A stretch of DNA of 64,000 nt from Prostheceraeus crozeri. Lineage: Eukaryota > Platyhelminthes > Polycladida > Euryleptidae. Location of the stretch: NCBI GenBank assembly GCA_907163375.1, contig CAJQUW010014303.1:124001-188000 (forward strand), written 5' to 3'. The stretch's first letter is position 1, and each line of letters opens with the position of its first letter. The translations under genes and the position numbers were made by a program. Under the pieces are notes generated by a model. It worked only from the letters and a program-made list of their open reading frames with translations. It made no database searches and was not told the DNA's origin. Shown piece by piece: positions 45,001-48,423 of the stretch.

Positions 45001-45456
45001 AGCAGTGACAGTGAATAATGGCCTGACAGTGAATAATGAAAAATGTTGCTTCTTAATGAACACACGCCGAAATATTGCTCCGCCACTAACAATGCCTCTG
45101 AAGCAACTTGACGCTATCAAAGCTCAGGAGTATATTCACTTATCCAGTGCGCTACTGCAGCTGAAACTTTACTATCAAATTTGATTGAGTAGTAGAATAC
45201 AACAAAATATGTGCTTGGCACTTGTTAGCAATGTATGTAAACAAATTAGAATCCATAATAAATTGGAATACTATAAGTAAAAAACTCAGCTCTCGTAAGA
45301 GAATATTGCCAGAATGAATTATTCATTCCTTCATTGTCTTCTTATTCTACTTTCAGTGTGATTGAAGCTTTTGAACAAGAAAATGGTCGGTATTTAATAT
45401 CAGCGGAAGGATCAAAACCATTTATGACAAGGGAAGTGAAATGTATCCAAACATAA
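1..45456 (+). CDS. matrix metalloproteinase with two ShKT domains and a hemopexin-like C-terminus (15 exons, 5' incomplete)
   Basis: This is a zinc endopeptidase of the matrixin family (M10A), expected to be secreted and to cut extracellular matrix or cell-surface proteins. Fifteen exons were chained by eye from GT..AG sites: 1-84, 913-953, 9381-9562, 15908-16183, 19263-19334, 20979-21089, 21209-21313, 21378-21398, 23927-23950, 25139-25192, 29096-29269, 29354-29490, 38087-38167, 42051-42136, 45357-45456. All phases agree and the sum is 1548 nt. In the 515-residue fragment, catalytic domain is about residues 10-195 (HELGHTFGIQH at 143-153), ShKT domains at 222-255 and 259-290, Lys-rich linker 291-306, and hemopexin-like region 307-515, bounded by Cys313 and Cys512. 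Signal peptide and prodomain with the cysteine switch must lie left of the window. Human MMP23 also carries one ShKT domain, but with an Ig domain and no hemopexin. The family call is firm; the chain of small exons is inference from phase and homology. Confidence 0.88.
85..912 (+). other. MMP intron 1
   Basis: AT-rich intron sequence between the first two exons. I see no coding, repeat or structural signal in it. Confidence 0.5.
913..953 (+). CDS. MMP exon: helix A start (41 nt)
   Basis: Acceptor after a pyrimidine-rich stretch with a CTAAC branch-like word (ctaacatatttcctacag) and a GTGAGC donor. It reads NNARNTKLTMDETW in phase 0 and ends with two bases of a Trp codon, which the next exon at 9381 completes with G. 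The joined text leads into KAVEMSLAVW, the usual VxxAl..Al.vW helix of matrixins. Confidence 0.65.
954..2940. other. intron sequence, nothing recognised
   Basis: AT-rich DNA with only short random reading frames. No terminal repeats, tRNA-like or protein-like segment was recognised. Confidence 0.4.
2942..3836 (+). mobile_element. CR1/L2-like LINE fragment (RT), internally deleted
   Basis: Non-LTR retrotransposon remnant. An early reverse-transcriptase block is visible (SSGQVPFCFKAANITPVPKV, 2994-3053). The text then jumps to the C-terminal part: LGVTFSSSLTWSNHISKICQ, KRLFVLRNLRRA and LIHVYNSLIRSIMTYAFQCF (about 3280-3465), reading to a stop at 3775. The central YADD region is missing through an internal deletion near 3060-3105, and at least two frame changes occur. 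The 3' end is a poor tail of AATAAATAATTTATTATTATT at 3812-3836, fitting CR1/L2-type ends with short repeats. It is 5'-truncated, dead, and inside MMP intron 2. Confidence 0.8.
3837..5289. other. intron sequence, nothing recognised
   Basis: AT-rich intron DNA. A short reading frame on each strand at 4431-4735 has no recognisable features. Confidence 0.4.
5302..5629 (-). repeat. inverted 5' copy of the Penelope-like 3' end
   Basis: Near-identical reverse complement of 6711-7034, with only a few small indels (for example an A run near 5420). The close match suggests both copies come from one insertion. It includes the end of the GIY-YIG coding text in reverse. Confidence 0.9.
5640..6470 (+). 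pseudogene. Penelope reverse transcriptase, C-terminal part
   Basis: Reads NIEHLQSNWDKI through KQIRGVPMGCHLAPPFAMIF, KRYIDDIIVG (the catalytic YxDD block) and PFSDIKI to a charged thumb region. GVPMG plus YIDD and the order of motifs are those of Penelope-like RTs rather than LINEs. The N-terminal fingers are absent because the element is 5'-truncated. It is followed at once by the endonuclease part. Confidence 0.88.
6471..6910 (+). pseudogene. Penelope GIY-YIG endonuclease
   Basis: Begins with a Cys-rich linker (CDCNICKD...FTC) and then YQYVCVHCGDFYIGKTARML, the GIY-YIG signature (here VYQY ... DFYIGKT), followed by RHYEHMRAI and the TIAEAKAITHLKPTIN block. This domain nicks the target for priming in Penelope-like elements. 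It lies in a frame shifted from the RT, so the element as a whole is broken. Confidence 0.88.
7085..7808. other. intron sequence, nothing recognised
   Basis: Intron DNA between the Penelope-like element and a foldback repeat; no coding or repeat signal recognised. Confidence 0.4.
7811..8056. mobile_element. foldback MITE, copy A
   Basis: About 246 bp, almost entirely palindromic. It starts GTCCGGCAGCCAGAGCG and ends with the reverse complement of GTCCGGCAGCCAGAACG. The arms share further words (cctactacgaat, agcgatttttg/acgagttttg). It has no coding capacity, so it is a non-autonomous DNA transposon or foldback element. No clean target duplication was seen. Confidence 0.75.
8096..8245. mobile_element. 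foldback MITE, half copy B
   Basis: Starts GCCGGCAGCCAGAGCGAG and runs parallel to the arm of the element at 7811-8056 (cctatgcctactaagaatctgc, gccgagttctacctggttcc). Only one arm is present, so it is a half copy or a second, truncated insertion 40 bp from the first. Confidence 0.7.
8246..8845. other. intron sequence, nothing recognised
   Basis: Intron DNA with no recognisable gene or repeat apart from AT-rich stretches. Confidence 0.35.
8849..9262. mobile_element. Harbinger-like MITE with TAA target duplication
   Basis: A 414-bp element with terminal inverted repeats GGCCGCTGTCACAC and its complement GTGTGACAGCGGCC. It is flanked by TAA at 8846-8848 and 9263-9265. A 3-bp TWA duplication and GGCC-start ends fit PIF/Harbinger. 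Internal words such as aggaaaagtcataaggtgtcgtccatcgg recur in the second copy at 21597. It is non-autonomous, with no transposase. It lies 118 bp before the MMP exon at 9381. Confidence 0.85.
9381..9562 (+). CDS. MMP exon: first half of matrixin catalytic domain
   Basis: Acceptor tgcgtttcag and donor gtaaag. The peptide contains KAVEMSLAVWE, NLSF, ADLVISF and FDGPGG, which are the conserved landmarks of the matrixin N-terminal half: helix A, strand II, strand III and the loop that binds structural Ca/Zn. The final G of the exon pairs with GT of exon 15908 to make the second Gly of GPGG. Confidence 0.9.
10484..10535. other. strong hairpin in left palindrome arm
   Basis: The sequence from cgcactctagg to cctagagtgcg folds into a stem of about 24 bp with a GAA loop and one or two mismatches. 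The same hairpin appears in the right arm at about 14349-14401. It lies upstream of the Crypton gene in each copy. Confidence 0.7.
11301..11927 (+). pseudogene. Crypton recombinase gene, left copy, 3'-truncated
   Basis: Encodes the N-terminal two thirds of the same protein as the minus-strand copy at 12485-13584, with almost identical residues (one pair of differences, FGED versus FGKD region). The match stops at 11927, where a 34-bp hairpin (11926-11959) begins and the frame runs into a stop at once. It lacks the whole catalytic region. Confidence 0.88.
11926..11959. other. perfect 14-bp-arm hairpin at palindrome breakpoint
   Basis: Arms TCGTCGAGCAATAA and TTATTGCTCGACGA are separated by six bases. 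It sits exactly where the left arm stops matching the right arm (11927), so it may mark the event that formed the inverted duplication. Confidence 0.75.
12485..13584 (-). pseudogene. Crypton tyrosine recombinase (DUF3504-like), right copy
   Basis: Minus-strand gene of a Crypton DNA transposon, whose enzyme inserts and excises DNA through a tyrosine-recombinase mechanism. The N-terminal core-binding part has NTQRANVFALRVYEEW, DGKEYPPSSIYGIMCGVMR and the EEKLW..VFSTKTSRGLL block typical of DUF3504 proteins (KIAA1958, ZMYM, QRICH1 relatives of CryptonA). The catalytic part shows GHSGKVSCATALF in place of the HxxR box (Lys where Arg is usual). A change of frame near 12600 then leads into TGHRSDAVRIYKR, the second His-Arg box and the tyrosine. 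Some residues before TGHRS are missing. One frameshift and a box-II Lys make it probably inactive. Confidence 0.85.
14617..15907 (+). other. MMP intron 3, right part
   Basis: AT-rich intron DNA between the palindrome and the zinc-site exon. No repeat or coding segment recognised. Confidence 0.4.
15908..16183 (+). CDS. MMP exon: zinc-binding active site
   Basis: Acceptor tttctccag, donor gtaagt. The peptide begins VLAHAFYP, has NFHYDDAE, then the zinc site HELGHTFGIQH (first His codon at 16027) and the Met-turn IMYPTY, and ends near the domain border. All three zinc-binding His and the catalytic Glu are present, so the enzyme looks active. The next Cys marks the change to the linker. Confidence 0.95.
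16184..17094. other. intron sequence, nothing recognised
   Basis: Intron DNA following the active-site exon. A short symmetrical word (tgtgtcatctataaacgacaca, near 16876) is the only structure noticed. Confidence 0.35.
17095..17965 (-). mobile_element. LINE fragment with PHD-like finger and RT C-terminal region
   Basis: Minus-strand non-LTR retrotransposon tail. From 5' to 3' of the element: a Cys/His finger (CGVCRTG...CSKCRKWIHHRC...CRRC), then VVESFWYLGDVLDNSGVC, TARIRSAWKNFYDLLPIL, and in a second frame AAETWPLRNEEMTRL, VRWICAVKL and LRWFGHLERMP, ending at the stop at 17107. This order is well known from LINEs widespread in marine invertebrates. There is a frame change near 17530, the RT core is absent through 5' truncation, and it is dead. 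Confidence 0.85.
17966..18855. other. intron sequence, nothing recognised
   Basis: AT-rich intron DNA, no gene or repeat recognised. Confidence 0.35.
18856..19096. mobile_element. short MITE-like repeat with CCAGGCCACGAAA ends
   Basis: A 241-bp stretch bounded by CCAGGCCACGAAATCCGCCA and the reverse complement of CCAGGCCACGAAAATCGCCA. No coding capacity. The inverted ends suggest a non-autonomous DNA transposon; no clear target duplication seen. Confidence 0.6.
19263..19334 (+). CDS. MMP exon: Gly/Ala-rich hinge
   Basis: A 72-nt exon, phase 1 to phase 1, with acceptor ttatttgcag and donor GTGAGT. It encodes KVWQEYYKTKF followed by a GGAAAGNTDG stretch, fitting a flexible hinge between the catalytic domain and the ShKT domains. 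The phase matches both neighbours. Confidence 0.75.
19335..20978 (+). other. MMP intron between hinge and first ShKT exon
   Basis: Mostly AT-rich. A richer stretch at about 19980-20215 (cacgtgtgcggggtcccagtg...) stands out in base composition but shows no reading frame or terminal repeats. A possible exon at 19658 was considered and rejected. Confidence 0.4.
20979..21089 (+). CDS. MMP exon: first ShKT domain
   Basis: A 111-nt symmetric phase-1 exon holding one complete ShKT domain. The six cysteines are spaced C-x5-C-x7-C-x11-C-x3-C-x2-C and end in the typical CAKTCGAC. Acceptor ttttttcag, donor gtaagt. ShKT domains in sea anemone peptides and in MMP23 block Kv channels; the Lys-Tyr pair needed in ShK is not evident at the equivalent place here, so a channel role cannot be assumed. 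Confidence 0.92.
21209..21313 (+). CDS. MMP exon: second ShKT domain
   Basis: A 105-nt symmetric phase-1 exon, 119 bp after the first ShKT exon, encoding a second six-cysteine ShKT domain (C-x6-C-x5-C-x10-C-x3-C-x2-C, ending CRKHCNYC). Acceptor attttcag, donor gtaagt. One exon per domain with equal phases suggests the pair arose by exon duplication or shuffling, though the two peptides have diverged strongly. Confidence 0.9.
21378..21398 (+). CDS. MMP 21-nt micro-exon (linker)
   Basis: Acceptor ctctttgcag and donor gtaagt enclose 21 nt in phase 1-1 encoding LSNEKNK. It is charged and lacks Cys, fitting a linker after the second ShKT domain. Called from splice sites and phase only. Confidence 0.6.
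21597..22056. mobile_element. second copy of the GGCCGCTGTCACAC MITE, 3' end lost
   Basis: Starts GGCCGCTGTCACACAGG and follows the 8849-9262 element through most of its length (cttccatcgtccgtcacgc, aaaaatagaacaacgtga, ggatttccctagtgt). It diverges near 22056 before the right terminal repeat. It carries extra sequence near its left end. It lies in the intron after the 21-nt exon. Confidence 0.8.
22057..23926 (+). other. intron sequence, nothing recognised
   Basis: AT-rich intron DNA between the MITE and the 24-nt exon. A self-complementary word around 22759-22784 (atatatagatcgtagagatctatata) is the only structure noticed. Confidence 0.35.
23927..23950 (+). CDS. MMP 24-nt micro-exon (linker)
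   Basis: Acceptor gtcatttcag and donor gtaatt enclose 24 nt in phase 1-1 encoding YTYKMKAS when joined to the previous exon. Without it, joining 21398 to 25139 would create a stop codon across the junction; with it the junction becomes Glu. This is the main reason for calling it. Confidence 0.55.
24271..25060 (-). mobile_element. L2/CR1-like LINE fragment, C-terminal RT region
   Basis: Minus-strand LINE tail. Segments read NNVRNLGVIFHPYL (near 24900), SQLDYCSSLLYVLPDNILSKL, LRSLQWLRIRDLNTFRLAVMAFKC, GRVPTNLS and HKRHFNLFVE before the stop at 24271. These are the familiar C-terminal landmarks of L2/CR1-type elements. The text is spread over at least three frames, so it is old and broken, and the RT core is missing. 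It lies in the intron before the MMP exon at 25139. Confidence 0.85.
25139..25192 (+). CDS. MMP exon: start of hemopexin-like domain
   Basis: A 54-nt phase-1 exon (acceptor ctcttttcag, donor gtgagt) encoding SYREAICSATKIDGVFR. Cys followed by a short gap and IDGVF is how hemopexin domains of MMPs begin; this Cys should pair with the last Cys of the protein in exon 45357. Confidence 0.75.
25193..26663 (+). other. intron sequence, nothing recognised
   Basis: AT-rich intron DNA. No reading frame or repeat with a recognisable family. Confidence 0.35.
26664..27715 (+). mobile_element. internally deleted pogo/Tigger-like element
   Basis: A 1052-bp DNA transposon. The ends are inverted repeats (left tcgtattttctcgaatacaa; right, in reverse, ccgtattttctcaaatacaa), each followed inward by repeats of a gcgggtt word. 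They are flanked by TA at 26662-26663 and 27716-27717, the Tc1/mariner-pogo target. Only the 3' end of the transposase gene remains, so it is a non-autonomous deletion derivative. Confidence 0.88.
26848..27335 (+). pseudogene. pogo/Tigger transposase C-terminal fragment (DDE_1)
   Basis: Reads HISDQAKSAF, then VIPGGCTKILHPVDVLMNK and RYRERYDKWF, AWKRVSSEIIRKSFQTCGI and a long acidic tail before the stop at 27335. PGGxTxxLxPxDVxxNK and the IRKSFxxCGI block are the standard C-terminal features of pogo-type transposases. The catalytic core and N-terminal DNA-binding domain are deleted. Confidence 0.88.
28144..28828. mobile_element. non-autonomous DNA transposon with CCCTCACGAAAATT ends
   Basis: A 685-bp element. 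Its left end CCCTCACGAAAATTCCTCA matches the reverse complement of the right end AAAATTTTCGTGAGGG. Near the right end there are several repeats of catgagaacatcatgag-type words, possibly binding sites. No coding capacity. Target duplication not resolved; superfamily unknown. Confidence 0.75.
29096..29269 (+). CDS. MMP exon: hemopexin-like blades 1-2
   Basis: Acceptor tcattttag. The peptide has DGFVYFVVDGSIYR and, later, PTAVTYSPATARLFFFQG, both with the G..Y.F..G..Y rhythm of hemopexin blades. The reading frame stays open past the donor (GTGATG at 29270), but using this donor joins FFFQ to GNTLFVL in the next exon, completing a blade. Confidence 0.8.
29354..29490 (+). CDS. MMP exon: hemopexin-like blade 2
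   Basis: Acceptor cgttttcag, donor gtgagt, phase 1 to phase 0. It encodes GNTLFVLSDLYLPSVLKKY and ends EELRVIK. It continues the blade opened in the preceding exon, from which it is separated by an 84-bp intron. Confidence 0.8.
29795..30490 (+). mobile_element. LINE 3' fragment with restriction-like endonuclease region
   Basis: A LINE tail of the type with a C-terminal restriction-like endonuclease (R2/NeSL-like), which nicks the target DNA. One frame shows a zinc-knuckle-like CDRC...HHFMCVCP and TWRYNEELEVLH. Other frames show VTKIRSALIVWST, VELTVP (the PD..ELTVP endonuclease core) and PVEVGCRGFVEHS. The coding text is scattered over several frames, so it is a decayed copy. The 3' UTR runs into about 30540 where a T-rich stretch begins. 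It lies between the MMP exons at 29354 and 38087. Confidence 0.75.
30545..32306 (+). other. intron sequence, nothing recognised
   Basis: AT-rich intron DNA without recognised genes or repeats. Confidence 0.35.
32307..32520. mobile_element. hAT-like end with ttcgggt-type motif array
   Basis: Begins TAGAGGTGTGCGAATCC, which looks like a hAT terminus, and continues with many short words of the type tcgggt, ttcgaa and cgaatc for about 200 bp. hAT elements carry arrays of short subterminal binding motifs. The opposite end was not found, so this may be a solo end or a small truncated element. Confidence 0.5.
32521..34495 (+). other. intron sequence, nothing recognised
   Basis: AT-rich intron DNA without recognised genes or repeats. 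Confidence 0.35.
34496..34640. mobile_element. hAT-like end with ttcgga motif array
   Basis: Starts CAGAGGTGGGGATC, a hAT-like terminus, followed by a dense set of attcgg/ccgaat words on both strands to about 34640. The partner end was not found. Similar in style, not in sequence, to the array at 32307 and to the element at 43009. Confidence 0.5.
34660..35230 (+). other. intron sequence, nothing recognised
   Basis: Intron DNA, no signal recognised. Confidence 0.3.
35235..36135 (-). pseudogene. unrecognised decayed coding stretch, minus strand
   Basis: Four successive minus-strand reading frames cover this stretch almost without gap and have protein-like composition. They show two Cys-rich patches (FCVICGDKIASSSAC, and CERCKSKF with VCQTQC farther on) and a helix-rich end (SITIDRLIAAFKKRM). 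They look like parts of one broken gene, or like a transposon-borne protein. I recognise no family. It sits inside the MMP intron before exon 38087. Low confidence because random frames in AT-rich DNA can imitate this. Confidence 0.3.
36690..37600 (+). repeat. three diverged copies of a roughly 60-bp unit
   Basis: Similar segments lie at about 36700-36760, 37150-37205 and 37530-37585: gaaatcaaaagtgaatcgcg-type text followed by ctacttcactgccaaatatgaca. A more distant version is at about 39655-39700. In one frame they share a core (Y)FTAKYD or IAKYD. It may be a small dispersed repeat, or remnants of duplicated exons. Spacing is about 400-450 bp. Confidence 0.45.
37694..37807. mobile_element. 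114-bp MITE with 24-bp terminal repeats
   Basis: The ends GGCGACCGCACAGAAACA and its complement TGTTTCTGTGCGGTCGCC, extended to 24 bp with one mismatch, enclose about 66 bp. Very short and recent-looking because the arms are nearly identical. No clear target duplication. Confidence 0.8.
38087..38167 (+). CDS. MMP exon: hemopexin-like blade 3
   Basis: An 81-nt phase-0 exon (acceptor tctgttgcag, donor gtacgt) encoding NDKVITLGFTGNTLTV and a short acidic tail. GNTLTV echoes GNTLFV of the previous exon. Degenerate blade; called from phase, splice sites and repeat pattern. Confidence 0.65.
38168..40702 (+). other. intron sequence, nothing firm
   Basis: AT-rich intron DNA between two hemopexin-like exons. 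Apart from the distant repeat copy near 39655 nothing was recognised. Confidence 0.35.
40705..41685. mobile_element. mariner-like MITE with TA target, nested smaller copy
   Basis: Inverted ends CACTGTAAATCGCT (40705-40718) and AGCGATTTACAGTG (41672-41685) are flanked by TA on both sides. Inside, words such as catacgaaa and tcgtatg repeat many times. The right-end text atgtgattggtct..agcgat occurs also at 40847-40866, so the first roughly 165 bp look like a small complete element of their own, within or beside a longer one. No transposase. Confidence 0.7.
41688..43008 (+). other. intron sequence around MMP exon 42051
   Basis: Apart from the MMP exon at 42051-42136 I recognise nothing here. 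Confidence 0.35.
42051..42136 (+). CDS. MMP exon: hemopexin-like blade 3-4
   Basis: Acceptor ttcgtttgtag, donor gtaata, phase 0 to phase 2. It encodes KIDGVYQNGKKISLFIGS. The (I)DGVY....K.SLFIG pattern is that of a hemopexin blade and mirrors IDGVFR in exon 25139. Confidence 0.75.
43020..43390. repeat. left TATCGATA array of the hAT element
   Basis: More than 25 near-regular units of about 12 bp built on atatcgataa. Because the unit length is a multiple of three, reading frames through it give artificial Ile-Asp-rich proteins on both strands, which should not be called genes. Confidence 0.85.
44057..44683 (+). pseudogene. hAT transposase N-terminal fragment with BED finger
   Basis: The frame from 44057 has a BED-type zinc finger: KCRYCTTSTF...TNLLYHMKKHHP (two Cys, two His). 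It stops at 44330. The same frame resumes to encode HTQETLHGAI and MKSTDSRAQEISRLIALYIA, GFRRILHFFEPRYEVVSTTH and a helical stretch, as in ZBED/hAT transposases before the DDE core. Coding similarity ends near 44683, where the internal deletion begins. One in-frame stop at 44330-44332. Confidence 0.78.
44815..44985. repeat. right TATCGATA array of the hAT element
   Basis: About ten units such as aatatcgatattaatatcaatag, mirroring the left array in motif. It lies just inside the right terminal repeat. Confidence 0.8.
45357..45456 (+). CDS. MMP terminal exon: last hemopexin-like blade and stop
   Basis: Acceptor ctactttcag; one base completes a Ser codon, then VIEAFEQENGRYLIS and a Cys four codons before the TAA stop at 45454-45456. 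A closing Cys close to the C-terminus is standard for MMP hemopexin domains. No clear AATAAA was seen close downstream, so the 3' UTR end is unknown. Confidence 0.8.
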
Positions 45457-48417
45457 TGGCAATATAGTGAAACATATAGTGAAATAACTCATTTACCGCT
45501 GTTTGACGCATTCATATACTGTGAAGCACAAATAATATTCATACATGCACTTGCGATTGTTTTTCTGGTTTTGAATTGTGCTCTAGTGCTTTGGCAAGCT
45601 TTGGTCGCATTTTGTGATAGTTAACGCGCGATTCGAGACCGCGAAGCAATCGAGACGTGCAGCAGTTAACTTAATGCTTAGATAACTTCACGACACTGTC
45701 TTGAGTTTTGACTAAAGAATGACAGCAAAATGACAAACTTATCAAAATCATGCGCCAGCTCATACACTCAACTTAATAATGTAGTAGATTAGAAAGTACT
45801 TAGCATCGTACACCCAACGCAGCATTGGATGAACAGTTGCCCATATCGCCTCCGCACGATATTTGACTGTTTTATCTTTTCAATCAAGATTTTAGAATTA
45901 CAAAGTGCTTGACTTCATTGCATGATTGAAGGGAACAGCAGACGAAATAAGGAAGTTCCGAATATTGGTAGATCAATCGATCTATGAATGCAATGCATGA
46001 CCAGATCTACCACTCATGCGCGGGACATGGGAAAAAATGACTTGAATTACTGCGAAATATTTTAGTAAAGAAATGATGCGACTCCATTATTTCAAATCAA
46101 GGCAAAAAATCCTTAATATATTTATGTCTACGTTGGCTTGGGATAAGAAATCAAGGTTTACAGCAACGCACAGTTTCCTCTTCCTAATGACGAGAAAATT
46201 CTTCCAATTTTTTATCAATTCGACCAATTTTTCATTTTGCACAGTCATCGGTATCTCTTCAACAACTATGATTACATAAGCAGATGTATCAAGAAAAATG
46301 ACCAAAGAGCTAAATTTTCTCGATAAGAGATAACAAGTCTCTTAATCTTTAGATCTTTACAGAATTGTAATGTTAGGATCGTTCTCAACCGTCTGGAAGC
46401 GAGCGATGCTAGCATTAACTCCAATTTTATTTGGTCCCTATAACGATCCGAAGTGTCTTACCAAGGCTGAAACTTAATCGCCAAACTTCTTTACAAATAA
46501 AGCAATTTGGATAGAGAAACGAGTATTTCTATTTCTGCCTTTACACGCTTAGAGAAAGAAAGAAAGAGTGCAACGATGACAAGTATCAGAAGCTTGCACA
46601 AGGACGAAGTCTCCGTTAAATCGGAGTGTAATGCACGAAGCTCGAAGCTCGGCGACACTCACCAGAAATATAAGAGACAAGGTCACTAGGTTCCGTGCAC
46701 AATTTCGATCGGATGGTTGTCTTCGATGATTCTTGTCGTGTCCTTTTATAGCTCCTTCATCACTATGGCCGAATGTTTCTTCAACTTGTCGTCGAATAGG
46801 AGTTGGTCGTCGTGGATCACTTGCATCGTTACGGTCCATATATGGCGATTTGACACTGCACGACATATCATCTCCACCGTGATATAGTGTTGACAATTGT
46901 TTTGCTCTCTCCGATGACCATTTTTGGTGGTGATTACGCATGTTGTCCATCGCCTTTGTGTGGTTGAACGCACTGTTTGACCGTGATTCTGTTGTGTAAT
47001 TTAGCATCTATTAGTTTGAGTCCAACGTTGCATTCTTCTATTATTTATGTAACGCGACAACGACTAATCCTTACGTCATGCCTCGACACCAAAACAAAAG
47101 AAAACAAGTTAAGGAATAACTAGTTAATGTATTGAATCTAATTACTCAATTTAATGTCTACAGTATCTTATTTTCATGTCTGAACAGGACCCAAACCCCG
47201 GGATGTGCGTTACGACTTCACATTGTATTCTAAATTTAATCGCAATAATTTGTGATGTATTACAGAATGTTCCTAGCAAGGTTTTCCTACAGTTAATTCA
47301 TAAAATTGCTGCAGAACTTCAGAAACGCATAAACAAGTAATTTCTCTATCATGTCACGACGAATACAGAGAAAATTTGAAGGCGCAAATGCTACAACAGT
47401 TCCGTTAACTTTTCTACTTTTTATTAAACAGCTTAATATACAGTGTTCGGAAATAATGAAACTTTTACAGTGATGAAAGCCATCAGGCAAAAAATTATCA
47501 CTGCAACACAGTGACGGGCACAATTCGATTTCCTCGCGATTCCACATCGTGCGACTCAGGTCGCGATTAATCGAACATTGCGCGATTCTGAATATTTTAA
47601 AATTTCTCAAATTCAGTGATTAGAAGCTTACAGCTGGTACAGCGTGCATTACAACTATGCTTCTTATTAATGGACCATTAGCTTTATAATGATTTTGAAA
47701 ATTTTCATTGAAATGGAGACTATGCGACACTTGCTCTAGTTGGACATCAAACTTTTTGCTACCCAGTTAAATAACTTCACACTCCATTCGTAAATGTTTG
47801 GGAATACAGCATCGTTAATCAAAACACATGAGAAGTCGTGAACAGGACATAAAAAGTCTTGAGAATCTATTTCTAGGAATTAAAGAAATTCATAAAATTA
47901 AATTTAGGCCTACTATGAAATATACAGTAAACATGTATTATTATTTCCTATTTTTGATTCTTTTTGTCTTCATCAACCATATTTTATCGAACATAGATGC
48001 AGGCATTTAGCTTTTCTTCCATCAATCTTGTAATAAGCATAATTATACATCAATTGATTTAAACTGCTAGATCAAGAATGTTAGCAAGTCTTTATACTTG
48101 TAGTGCAGGCTACATGAGAATGTAATTATTACATGTTTAAGTTGATAATGCGCATGTGAAATGTAAATCAGGCATTGATATCCAAACTTCACATGCTTTC
48201 AATACGGAGATGTGATATCGTAGGGCCCCACTGAAACTTGACAGCATGTATAATTCTTGTAAACCGTGTAGGCCTATTATGTGAACATGCCTAATGCTAT
48301 TGTAGATAATAATGCATTTCTGCGATGTGTGGGCAGACCCACATGATTCCCATAGAGATTTACAATGGTGTGAGACTGAAAATTGCGCTACGCAGTAACT
48401 TTTGTCTTACTCTAGCC
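45457..48417. other. sequence downstream of the MMP gene, nothing firm
   Basis: 3' flank of the MMP gene. Reading frames on the minus strand at 46549-47007 have a faint zinc-finger-like HTKAMDNMRNHH but no supporting context. No other gene or repeat recognised. Confidence 0.35.
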
Positions 48418-48423
48418 ATAGAG

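Larger units (their letters stand above)
43009..45001 (+). mobile_element. Ac-like hAT element with TATCGATA subterminal arrays, internally deleted
   Basis: Ends are TAGAGTTAAAACGATA (left, 43009) and the reverse complement of TAGGGTTAAAACGATA (right, to 45001). Both begin TAGRG, as in Ac-type hAT elements. Flanking octamers gcagcaat and gcagtgac share five positions and may be a decayed 8-bp target duplication. Just inside each end are arrays of (g)atatcgataat-type words: 43020-43400 on the left and about 44815-44985 on the right. Between them is the first part of a BED-finger transposase gene, so this is a deletion derivative. It lies in the last MMP intron. Confidence 0.78.

Noticed and set aside
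44683-45120. Minus-strand 145-residue frame
   Set aside because: It overlaps the right TATCGATA array and the hAT end; repetitive Leu/Ile/Ser pattern reflects the array.
46549-47007. 152-residue minus-strand frame with HTKAMDNMRNHH
   Set aside because: Only a faint BED-finger echo; no Cys pair in place and no neighbouring hAT text or terminal repeats.
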